Shown here: positions 18,314 through 25,756 of the stretch, piece by piece
Layout: the number at the start of each line of letters is the position of its first letter
How positions within the stretch are numbered: the stretch's first letter is position 1
Assembly (NCBI GenBank): GCA_033557675.1
Contig: JAWQRM010000245.1
Span: forward strand, 1 to 25,756
Origin: Coptodactyla brooksi
Lineage: Eukaryota > Arthropoda > Insecta > Coleoptera > Scarabaeidae
Direction of reading: 5' to 3'
Length of the DNA: 25,756 nt
Made by a program: the position numbers and the translations under genes
The notes under the pieces: generated by a model
Told to the model about the DNA's origin: nothing
Seen by the model: only the letters and a program-made list of their open reading frames with translations
Databases searched by the model: none

Positions 18314-21300
18314 CTAGAATGAACAATAACATTACTACATTCAATATAAAATACACAAATATACTTTCAAGTTGTTATACAACCTACCGTACATAATTTG
18401 TGTCACACCAATTTACATGTTGCCGACATTTGTTTTCCTCAAAAATATTCATTTTGCAAAAGCAACAAACGGAAGCAACTGCGTCATTACCTCCATCCTC
18501 CCTCACCCCTTTGGATATTACTTTCTTTTCAGAAAAGCATTTTCTGCAATGATTCTTCAAGCATTCCTCTTGCTCAAATTCCCTGTTTTCGGATTCACAA
18601 TTCTCTAAACCTAGAGTACAAAAATAATGAAAAATTAATAACAGCGTCTAGTGCAAAAATGGAGACACAAGTGATATAGCAGATTTCAAATTGTATATGT
18701 CAACTGAACTAAATAGGAAACATAAAGGGAAAAATAATAAAAATAGACAAACAGGACCTGATTACATTACATTTACATTACCCTTTGGAGAAGGGTAATG
18801 TAAATATTGTCAATTATTGACATTTTGTTGGCACAAAAATCAAACAACAAAATTAAGAAGTTGCCAAAGAGCAATGCAAAGAAGCATGCTAAGATCTAAA
18901 AAATAGAAAGAAATAGATATATCAGGAAGGTAACTAAATTAGGACTTTACAGAACATGCCAAAAAAATTAAGATAGAAATGAAGCAGACACTGGGCAAGA
19001 ATAAACAAAATAAAATAGACCTATAAAGTTACACAAAAGACACCATTGAATCAGAAAAGAAGACGAAGAAGACAAGATGGAAAGACGAAATAAGCGAGTT
19101 TGCTGTACAATTGGCAGACTTGCTCAGGATCGAGCACTTGGAATCTGCCTTGTCAAAGAAAGAATTCAAATTTGATTTTGTTGTACGGAGATGCGTTAAA
19201 AATTTAATTCAGTTGTAAGTGAATTCAGCAAAAAGGCTTTTTATGACGTGTGTATGGTTTGTTGTGCTGTTTTTTCGTGGTAAGATTCACTTGGCAAGTA
19301 TGATCGTCACTACAAACAGGCATGCCCACACCCTCTGCCAATCGAAACTCAAGTACAACAAGCAACAATGTAGAATTTGAATGAATGGGTAAATATAACA
19401 CAAACCTCATGTGATCATGAACGTTCTCGTTATCATATGAACAATGTGCAAATAATGCGTAGCAAAGTTCTACAAATAGCGGTCTTACAGAGAGGTTTTA
19501 AGAAGAACAATAGCAGCTACTGATAAATTACTGAATAAACTGGGACATGGATTTAGAAGCCATACAAATGGCGAACGTAAGAAACTTACGAATATACGAA
19601 CAAATGGCGATTCGTGAGAAACTTAATAGACATACAGTATTAAAAAGTGGACAACTTATACTTATTATGTATGAACCTGCAAGCAGTATTCGACACAGTA
19701 GATAGAGATCGGTTACAGGAAATAATACAAAATCTTATTGAATCTATACAGCTTGAGCAGTCAATTTTGCCAGGAAATGAAGCTTTATTTTTAGCTTATG
19801 TGACATTTCTAAAAGAAAAAATTTCCCAAGAATTGTTTGCCAAATGTTTGAAAACCAATGAAAGGTGTAACAATATTTAATGAATTAAAAAGATTTTCTG
19901 ATATAAAAGCTATACCCTTGTGTATAATAAGAGCCTTAAATAAAAGAATATCTGCTTTACTTTGTTTGGAAAATGATGATTATAATCTTTTAGTATTTAA
20001 CAGGGAAACTAGTTGGTTATCTAAAAGTGCTTGTTTGGATCGATTTTGATACACTTTTTGATTCAGTGTTAAAACGAAGTCAGCACTACGCCAAAATTTG
20101 TAGAGAGGATGCTCGACGCACGTTTCGCTAACCAAGTTAGCATCATCAGGAGCGATGAAAGACTAGTCTTTCAGCATCCCAACAGGTTCACTCATCTCAT
20201 TGAAAAAAAATAATGTGCTTTTGTATTTTAAAACAAAAGTTATAATTTCAATAAATACTACTTCAATTTCAATAAATATCAAAACAATTCATATTTTATT
20301 TTTGCATAATTATTTATCATTCAAGACATCAAAGTTAAATTTGTAGATTTTCTATTATGCAGTTAGGTAGTTATTTTATTTGGGTGTCCAGGGTCAGGTT
20401 TTTACTATAGGAAGGTGACCATAAACATAGTAAGTTTGGGAACTACTGATCTAGAAGCTTCAAACTATGTATGAAAATAATGGGAAAAAGGCTATGGTGA
20501 GAAATAGAGAAGAAACTAGAAAACGAACAGATGGCGTTTAGTGAGAAACTTAATAATAAATAATAATAGACCTACAGTATGAAAAAGCTGACATATTATA
20601 TCTATTATTTATGGACCTGAAAGCAACATTCAACATGGTCGATAGAGACCAGTTATGGGAAATAATAAAATTATCAAATCTTAGTGATTACAAAAAAGAA
20701 ACCAAATATATAACAATCAGTAAGGAAGATGTAAGATTAGAAGGACAACTAGGAATGGGTACTCAGTACAGAGAATTTGGATGAGATAAAGAAGGCTATA
20801 AAAATCTACTACGAATTGAACAACACAGTTATGCAGTAAGGTTTAGCTATTGATTTTTCTGTCCGCTTGGCACACGAACGTGTGCCAATTATTGCGTCCC
20901 TGAACTGCAGGTCTATTCAAGGGGTTATGTCTAGTTACAGAAGTCGAAAAAATCGATTTTTGGGTTTTTTCATATTCTTGAAGTACGCCGTTTCAAGAAT
21001 GTTTTCTGAAAATTTTATGTCAGTTGGACGAAAATTGGTAAATTAATATCTTGAGGATTATTAAAGCATTTCACCTATAACTTTTTCGTACTTATTCTGT
21101 GTCAAAGGCTTGTTTGTGAACAAAGTTTTTTGCTCTAATGAAAACTTTTTTTATTTGAAAAAAACGAAAAATTAAGAGCCCGAAAAATCGCGTTTTTCTT
21201 AAGACGACGCTCATTTTGTCAAAAATTATTTTTTCAAAAATGCTTCATTTACGTACAATATATATTCATATACTAACAGAATCTTTCTATGTTTTGATTA

Positions 21301-21851
21301 TCAGACGATTTGGCTTGGAGCTTTTGTGTACACTGCACAATACCTCTGAAAAACTAGGTTTCCTTAAAGTGGCCGTAACTTTCTTAATTTAAAATATTTT
21401 TCATCAAAATAAATTTTGAATGTTGCTTATCTGTACTTTTAATATCAATATTTTGTTATAAGAAAAAATAGTTGAAACTTTCTTATAAAAAACCCCTGAA
21501 AATCACGTTTTTCTTTTCACCTTGCACTAGGCATGACCCCTTAACGCACCTTCACCTACCAAGATTCTTCTTTGGTAATCGTTCAACATTATCCACAGAA
21601 CCAATGCTTCTGTTCTCAATTTCATTCTCGGGGGTTAAAAAACACTCGAATGTGTCCATCCCTCCTTTTACATTTACAAATTCCACATAATCTGGTATTT
21701 GATAATCAGAGAATTCCTCTTTTACTTCAGTTTTCGTTGTGGTTATTTCTTCGTAGACTGGCGGAAGATTATCTACATTTTCGTTTCCACATTCCTCAAC
21801 AGCAGCAAATTCCTGCTTGTTATTTATCGTAAAACGGTAGTCCTCAGTCAT
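17290..21851 (-). CDS. Zinc-finger protein gene B (three exons, 512 residues)
   Basis: The coding sequence joins 21851-21560, 18610-18388 and 18313-17290 on the minus strand (292+223+1024 = 1539 nt, 513 codons with stop). All borders are GT/AG and phases match. The layout follows gene A: acidic N-terminus with V-K-E-E (Lys44), a Cys-rich segment, a C-x2-C-x12-H-x3-C finger, one C2H2 finger near 189, then six C2H2 fingers (about 275-505) as three composite modules. The basic linker before the array is about 15 residues longer than in A. The middle exon corresponds to exons 2 and 3 of A fused through a 12-nt intron remnant. Both genes seem able to make full proteins and have diverged in finger sequence. 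A role in sequence-specific DNA binding is inferred from the family. Confidence 0.85.
18388..18610 (-). CDS. Gene B fused middle exon (A exons 2 + 3)
   Basis: The acceptor is TACTCTAG and the donor CG|GTAGGT. The first 120 nt match gene A exon 2 and the last 91 nt match exon 3. Between them is GTAATGACGCAG (18490-18479), where A has a 61-nt intron. These 12 nt start like the old donor and end like the old acceptor but are too short to splice. They keep the frame without a stop and add four codons (G-N-D-A). Cysteines are enriched in the first part (E-C-L-K-N-H-C-R-K-C). Confidence 0.82.
18771..18805. repeat. Perfect 15-bp hairpin in gene B intron 1
   Basis: ATTTACATTACCCTT (18771-18785), a 5-nt loop, then AAGGGTAATGTAAAT. 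The right arm aligns with copy A (about 7541-7555) but the left arm has no counterpart there, so it arose as an inverted local copy. Confidence 0.85.
19225..19410 (-). other. Conserved intronic open frame, copy B
   Basis: A 61-codon ATG-to-stop frame starts M-R-F-V-L-Y-L-P-I and shares H-S-N-S-x-L-L-L, F-R-L-A-E, C-S-D, C-Q-V and L-T-T-K-K-Q-H with the copy A segment 7924-8103. Similarity begins only at the H-S-N-S codons, so the ATG is copy-specific. The hydrophobic start could mimic a signal peptide. No splice link is evident. It is either a short coding element or a repeat fragment. Confidence 0.35.
19500..19740 (+). pseudogene. LINE reverse-transcriptase fragment
   Basis: The frame includes M-N-L-Q-A-V-F-D-T-V-D-R-D-R-L-Q-E-I-I, the RT motif A region of jockey/CR1-like elements (D-L-K-A-A-F-D-x-V-D-R-x-x-L-W). 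The upstream GGCGAT...GTGAGAAACTTAATA segment matches a second copy at 20520-20590. It is cut by a hAT fragment at about 19740. Confidence 0.6.
19741..20077 (+). pseudogene. hAT-derived (SCAND3/ZBED-like) transposase fragment, internally deleted
   Basis: Two overlapping frames read L-P-G-N-E-A-L-F-L-A-Y-V-T-F-L-K-E, then I-F-N-E-L, then R-A-L-N-K-R-I-S-A-L-L-C and L-L-V-F-N-R-E-T-S-W-L-S-K-S-A-C-L-D-R-F. After a frameshift comes L-F-D-S-V-L-K. These match the hAT-like proteins SCAND3 and ZBED5, where N-E-A-x-x-L-A-Y-V and A-L-N-x-R-L-F-x-x-L-C are followed by L-L-x-H-T-E-V-R-W-L-S-x-G. The central part with T-D-G-A-x-A-M-T-G is deleted. At least two frameshifts are present. The fragment sits between a LINE scrap and a Penelope-type ribozyme sequence. 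Confidence 0.65.
20107..20180 (-). ncRNA. Hammerhead ribozyme motif of Penelope-like type
   Basis: Read on the minus strand: CTGATGA (20149-20143), a stem II hairpin GCTAAC-TTGG-TTAGC-like (GCTAAC pairs GTTAGC), GAAA (20126-20123), a short palindromic stem III (ACG-TG-CGT) and TC as the predicted cleavage site (C at 20115), then GAGC pairing with GCTC just upstream of the core for stem I. Outer GGATGC...GCATCC pairing and a GAAAGACTAGTCTTTC palindrome extend stem I. Short stem III type I hammerheads are known from Penelope-like elements and retrozymes. One extra U lies between CUGAUGA and stem II, which may reduce activity. Confidence 0.75.
20460..20780 (+). pseudogene. Second LINE reverse-transcriptase fragment
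   Basis: Reads K-L-C-M-K-I-M-G-K-R-L, E-K-K-L-E-N-E-Q-M-A-F (the Q-x-G-F region before motif A), then F-M-D-L-K-A-T-F-N-M-V-D-R-D-Q-L-W-E-I-I-K (motif A). Later I-S-K-E-D-V-R-L-E-G-Q-L follows. The expected catalytic Asp of motif A is followed by N instead of D in F-N-M-V. It shares sequence with 19606-19735. Its 3' part (ATGTAAGATTAGAAG onward) is also found in copy A near 10795, so at least part predates the gene duplication. Confidence 0.6.
20920..21541. mobile_element. TIR element next to exon 1 of gene B
   Basis: The counterpart of 10993-11608. Ends are AGGGGTTATGTCTAGT (left) and ACTAGGCATGACCCCT (right). The right end lies 12 nt from the exon-1 donor, exactly as in copy A. No coding frame inside. 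Confidence 0.6.
21560..21851 (-). CDS. Gene B exon 1: acidic N-terminus
   Basis: The ATG at 21851 is in the same context (CAACAATGACTGAG) as in copy A; two extra codons follow. The exon ends CTTG|GTAGGTG (donor 21559-21554). The E-E-I-T-T-T-K-T-E-V-K-E-E block is unchanged from A, while flanking residues vary. Confidence 0.85.
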
Positions 21852-22085
21852 TGTTGATGTTTTTTATATGCAACTTTATGTATAGTAGGTTTTTCTTATA
21901 AAACTAATAACACAAAATTAATAAACCCTTCCTTGCTGAATTTTAGGGTGAAATGTTTCCAAGAACCTAACACTAAAAGCCAGCGTACCCTTAGGGAATT
22001 CACGTTGACCTTCCAGATACAGATTAAGGTTATGTACTTTGTGTATAGACGTTGCAAGTGTTGCCAATTTAATGTAATATCTATT
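21852..22085 (-). promoter_or_regulatory. Upstream region of gene B
   Basis: Similar to 11913-12165 over its whole length, with small deletions (the CTAGTAGTGCTACTAG block of copy A is missing). Similarity ends near 22085, which marks the distal edge of the duplicated unit. No experimentally typical core promoter motif can be fixed by eye. Confidence 0.45.
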
Positions 22086-22499
22086 AAATCTGACAGTTTT
22101 GACTGCCCCACCTATTGGGAGAAATTTTAATTTGGCAGAATAATGTGATATTTTTCTTATAATACAAGTAAAAACGCGCAACTGATGCAAAGGATGTATA
22201 AAGCGAATTTAAAAACGAAACGTCGATCATTAAAGTCGTGCATACTTTTATATTTTTGACGAATAGAATGTAATAGATTTTTAATGTTTCCGTTAAATGA
22301 CATTTTATTTTTATCAATTCTTCTGCCAATGGAATACTGCGCAGTCTGTTTGTGAATATATAGTAACCTTGTGCACTTAGTATGTTGGTCAACAATTTAT
22401 CATATAAATATAGAGGAATTCTAATGGTAACAGAGAAAACTAGAGATATCCAGTTTCAGAATCCACCAAAACATAAATTCTTATACCCCATTTGGTGGG

Positions 22500-23230
22500 T
22501 TTATTTGAAATATATGTTATAAAACAAATCTCTCATTTGAAATTGATAACTGATTTGTCTGCACATATGTTTTTCCCTGGTGGAAAATTTTGAATTGATG
22601 TATTCCAGAAAATTAGTAATTCGTTGAACTCGTATTCTAACATGTCTTCCAATGATGTATTGTTTTGAAATGCAACATCCAAAATATTTGGTTGAATTGT
22701 CTTGTAGTAAACACATTAGAAAAAAATGGTGTTCTAGTATTACGCTTAGTTGATTAATGACTCCTGCATATTTGGTAAAAGCATCGTGCCCACATTCAGA
22801 GTAACTCCGAAAAAGATCCTTAATTAGCTCTCGATTTCTTTTTAGCCCAGTCGTTAGTTTCTTTTATAATTTTGTCCATGAAATACATTTTGAAAAATTG
22901 TATCGGTTGCTCGGTATTGGAAATTTCTTATTCTGCTACTTTCTGTCCTGCTAAAAAGTTTATATTCTACAAGGGAATGTCACTTTCTGTACTGTCAATC
23001 CACACATTGTTGCCTACAGGTGCAACTTCATCTTCGCAATCAGATTCAATAATTTGAATCCTTCGTTTCTTACGAACTATTATTATGACACCAGCTATTC
23101 CTAAATTATTTCTAATACCATTGACTAATATTTCACTTGAATCATCACTGTGTACAAGAAAATCAAGTTCATCTTCTACATCACTTATTTCACAATATTC
23201 TTTATGTCACCTTCCATCTTTACTACACAA
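22500..23230 (-). pseudogene. piggyBac-like transposase relic
   Basis: From about 23220 downward, broken minus frames give an acidic stretch (I-S-D-V-E-D-E-L-D-F-L, S-D-D-S-S-E), R-K-K-R-R, V-W-I-D-S-T-E-S-D, then I-Q-F-F-K-M-Y-F-M-D-K-I-I-K-E-T-N-D-Y-A (one stop). This is the F-x-x-F-F-x-D-x-x-x-x-I-x-x-x-T-N-x-Y-A landmark of piggyBac/PGBD transposases. Further down (22716-22501) R-V-Q-R-I-T-N-F-L-E-Y-I-N-S-K-F recalls the R-L-x-K-I-R-x-F-x-D-Y-x-N-x-K-F segment. Catalytic Asp regions are not seen. It is heavily degraded. Confidence 0.6.
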
Positions 23231-23489
23231 GGGCTTACGTTTTGAAATCAAACCTTATAAGCCACTGTGTAGTAAGAAAACACTTATTGTAAACGCTATT
23301 TATAAATACACATTTCAAAGTTCATATTTCAAATGTCGCATTATCGGCGACAACAGAGTGCAAAGGGTTCAAAGATATAAGGTCTGCATGAATCTTTTAT
23401 CCAGGTAAACTAGTCCTTAAAATTTATTTAACAAAAATATAATTAATAACATAATAATTAATCTCCAGCTCGCCATACCATGTAGAATA

Positions 23490-23860
23490 AGAAATCTAAG
23501 ACATAAGTATATATCACAAAAATATAGAAAGGAGTATTGAGGAGAACAGAAACCGTTATCACACTTTCTGTTCTCCTCAATACTTCCATCTAGATTTTCC
23601 TTTGCTTCTATATTTTTCCTTGAATCAGCTTCATCTTTTCTTCAGCACGTGATGTCTATGTAGTCTTAGGAAACATTTGATGTGATAAAGAGCGTCGCAT
23701 TGAAAACAGGTAATGTACACTTTAACCTTTTTCAGGCACTTTTTACGTGTTTTCATAATGTTAGTTTTTCCTGCAGCCATGTAGGTTGGGATGTTTATTT
23801 CATCCTAGCAGCGTTACCAACTGTAAATTTACAATTACACTGATTACATGCATAATTAAA
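23490..23860 (-). mobile_element. Retroelement 5' region with PHD-like ORF1 start, copy 1
   Basis: An ATG at 23780 opens M-A-A-G-K-T-N, K-K-C-L-K-K-V-K-V-Y-I, F-Q-C-D-A-L-Y-H-I-K-C, ending in a stop after about 49 codons. It aligns with a second copy at 24175-24530 in direct orientation. The C-x-x-C ... C-D-x-x-Y-H-x-x-C pattern is like the PHD-type finger at the start of ORF1 in some insect LINEs. The first cysteine of the pair is lost here. Confidence 0.45.
23533..23584. repeat. Perfect 20-bp hairpin
   Basis: AGTATTGAGGAGAACAGAAA (23533-23552), a 12-nt loop, then the exact reverse complement (23565-23584). The right arm is shared with the paralogous repeat near 24210; the left arm is not. 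Confidence 0.9.
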
Positions 23861-24174
23861 TAATTATGTTAATAAATAATTAATTAAAGTCTTAGGCTCC
23901 TTTACCAAAATGGTAAAAACTGTGAAGCGGGACAGGGGCGCATTGTATGCTACAGGAAGCGGTGTCTCGTGCACTGTAAATGTCAACATTGCCTCGAGGA
24001 CTCTTCTTTATTGTAGAACTAGTGGTTACCCAGTGCGCGTGCCACGACGTTTCACATGCTGTTACGGGCGTCCCTTTTGTTTCTGAGAAAAAATTTTTTC
24101 ATGGACACATAAAACAGCACTTTTACCCTATGGTAAATTTTCAAGAACATCGCATGCCTTCCGGTATTCTACAA
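23861..24174. other. Spacer between the two PHD-like repeats
   Basis: A 68-codon plus frame (23980-24186) has no recognised domain. Otherwise no feature seen. Confidence 0.4.
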
Positions 24175-24530
24175 TTTAGTCCATAAATATATATTACAAA
24201 CCATGATTGCACTCGCTGTTCTCCTCAACAATTCCTTTTAAATTTTCCCGCCCTACTAATTTTTCCTTGAGCTCATCTTTTGAGGTTATGTTCGGGCAAC
24301 AAAATGCATATCACTCTTTGTTCATGTGATGTCTTTGCGGTCTCAGGAACATCTGGCGTGATAAAGAGCGTCACATTGCAAACCGATAATGTACAGTTTA
24401 ACATTTTTCAAGCACTTTTTACAAATTTTCTTACCGTTAATTCCTACAGCAGCCATATTGGCCTGAATGTTTAGTACTTTCACGCAGCGTTGCCAAATGT
24501 AAATCTAAATTACACTAAATGCCTGCGTAA
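24175..24530 (-). mobile_element. Retroelement 5' region with PHD-like ORF1 start, copy 2
   Basis: An ATG at 24456 opens M-A-A-V-G-I-N, K-I-C-K-K-C-L-K-N-V-K, L-Q-C-D-A-L-Y-H-A-R-C. After one frameshift it continues with W-like stop, Y-A-F-C-C-P-N, then K-D-E-L-K-E-K-L. Together C-x2-C ... C-D-x3-H-x2-C ... C-C has the order of a PHD-type C4HC3 finger. This copy is less broken than copy 1. Non-LTR elements usually lose their 5' ends, so two 5'-only pieces are unexpected. Confidence 0.5.
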
Positions 24531-25300
24531 AAAGACCCGAAACCAGTTAAAAATTAAGGGTACGTTTTATATAGGTACATTTTATGTAGGGTTCATAGAT
24601 GAGAAACTCGTGCCCAAAAAGATAAATACCAAATGTACCGTTACTTACCGACCCATTATTATTCCAAAAACGAATATAATCTACAAAATACTTCAGATCA
24701 CACGGCTTACATCGATAAACTAAACACGGATGCATTACAGGGGTCCGTTTTGTTATTTACTACTGGATGACTTAAATTGTGGTAGACAAAATAAACGCCA
24801 CCAAGGTTGGCAGCTACGCCATAACATCGATAAACGTCATAGGGGGGTAACCTTCAGCACGAATATTATTTAAATGTATATTGCTGTTTAGATAGGGTTT
24901 TAATGAAAGAAAAAGGAAACTGCTGCTTCGTTTCATTAAATAATAGGTATAAAAAGCATTTATATACATATTTACGTTAAAACTAAAAAATCTAGTGAAA
25001 TAGTTACGATTAAGTTAGGTATGTTGGTAACACTTCACGAGAGAATACTTTTTGACGTTTATTTGTGTTTAAAATTGACTTGGTAATGAATCATAATTTC
25101 TAGTAAAAATGCCAAAATCATTGTCACTACAAAATAGAATGTTTGTGGTTTTTTAATTAGTTATTTCGAAAGAGAGAAGGATAACGGAGCTCCACTTTTA
25201 CTGTGAACTGCTGTGATTGATGGTATCTTCCGTTGTGTATGCATTTCATGTTGGATTCGATCGAATTTTTGTCTTGCCGATAATCAATTAATGATTAACA
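24531..25300. other. Unassigned stretch
   Basis: A 77-codon plus frame (24490-24723) and a minus frame over the same bases show no recognised domain. A short ATG frame near 25109 (M-P-K-S-L-S-L-Q-N-R-M) could be the first exon of the downstream transposase relic, but a GT donor there is not convincing. Confidence 0.4.
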
Positions 25301-25314
25301 TTTTTTTGTTGTAG

Positions 25315-25756
25315 CATGTCGCAGAAGCAGTTTACATCTTGACTTTACTCGGCGGAAGCCGAAAACCGATATTGACAGTAATACGGCAGCGGATATTAGG
25401 GATGTTATGTATGAAATAAATAAGAAAAAAGTTCACGTTAAAATTATTATTCTTTTAGAGAATTTGAAGTTGCGAGATATATATAATAGATCGCAAGTTC
25501 CCTTTGTAAAATTTTGAAAAATATTGGTTTTCGGTGGAAAAAGGATTGTCCAAGAATAGGGTTAATGGAATTGCCGAAGATTGCACTGGCACGTTTTTTA
25601 TTTTTAAAGGAGTACGTACAGACTATGAAGTCCAAAACATCGAAATATGGCTATTTAGGCAAGACATCGATTTATGAGAATGGATCAGTGGCACGGTTAT
25701 AGCAGGACGGAACCAACTATTTCATGAGAACCACTAAAAGGGAAGGCACCTGGTAC
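25315..25756 (+). pseudogene. DDE-type (Tc/mariner-like) transposase N-terminal fragment
   Basis: Broken frames read A-A-D-I-R-D-V-M-Y-E-I-N-K-K-K-V-H-V, then V-P-F-V-K-I-L-K-N-I-G-F-R-W-K-K-D, then M-E-L-P-K-I-A-L-A-R-F-L-F-L-K-E-Y. This matches the order V-Y-x-x-Y-x-x-x-x-x-x-x-T ... L-x-x-I-G-F-x-x-K-K ... P-x-I-x-x-x-R-x-x-F-L of a widespread arthropod DDE endonuclease family, just before its first catalytic Asp. TTGTTGTAG before CATG at about 25315 may be an old acceptor. The remainder runs off the window. Confidence 0.5.

Noticed and set aside
22084..22395. 103-codon minus-strand frame upstream of gene B
   Set aside because: AT-rich with no recognised domain, next to the edge of the duplicated unit. 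Possibly part of the piggyBac-like relic, but I saw no motif to support this.
5290..24530. Tandem repeat spacing resembling a CRISPR array in the zinc-finger regions
   Set aside because: The repeats are codon-level finger modules in an open frame with diverged copies, in a eukaryotic context.
24490..24735. Open frames on both strands
   Set aside because: No motif and mutual overlap; probably chance frames.

Overview
This is an AT-rich animal nuclear sequence, almost certainly from an insect and possibly a beetle. Support comes from short introns with GT/AG borders, a C2H2 zinc-finger gene family, and dense remains of Harbinger, Tc1/mariner, hAT, piggyBac-like, Penelope-like and non-LTR elements. 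The species assignment is inference. No bacterial operons, rRNA or tRNA genes were seen.

The core is a tandem segmental duplication of one minus-strand gene. Copy A (exons 11912-11627, 7111-6992, 6930-6840, 6765-5523) encodes 579 residues. Copy B (exons 21851-21560, 18610-18388, 18313-17290) encodes 512. All introns have GT/AG borders, and the split codons match in phase across every junction. Each protein has an acidic N-terminus with a V-K-E-E sumoylation-type motif, a C2HC finger, a lone C2H2 finger, then a C-terminal array of a composite module: C2H2 finger, Cys-rich linker, second C2H2 finger. A has four modules and B has three. In each copy one more, decayed module lies just past the stop codon. 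Copy B has lost most of one intron; the 12 nt left are in frame and fuse two exons. The promoter-proximal sequence is also duplicated. These are probably DNA-binding nuclear proteins, with no target known.

The rest is mostly mobile-element debris. From 1 to 5.1 kb: a hAT BED-finger scrap, a Cys-rich protein tail, a Harbinger element (transposase fragment plus Myb/SANT-MADF-like protein) split by a 650-bp MITE with a TA duplication, a LINE ORF1 scrap and an internally deleted Tc1-like element. Intron 1 of copy A holds a Tc1-like N-terminus, a MITE-like inverted repeat and a mariner-type C-terminus. Intron 1 of copy B holds LINE reverse-transcriptase scraps, a hAT (SCAND3/ZBED-like) fragment and a hammerhead ribozyme of the kind carried by Penelope-like elements. 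Both introns share an older TIR element that ends 12 nt from the exon-1 splice donor, and a short conserved open frame. Between the copies (12.2-17.0 kb) lie a Penelope-like RT fragment, a LINE with a TAAA-type tail, a long hairpin and AT-rich sequence. From 22.1 kb to the end lie a piggyBac-like relic, two direct copies of a PHD-like LINE ORF1 5' region and a DDE-transposase fragment.

The most notable points are the composite zinc-finger module, the exon fusion in copy B, the hammerhead motif, the in-frame indels in the intronic open frame, and two fold-back inverted duplications shown to be recent by comparison with a paralogous copy.
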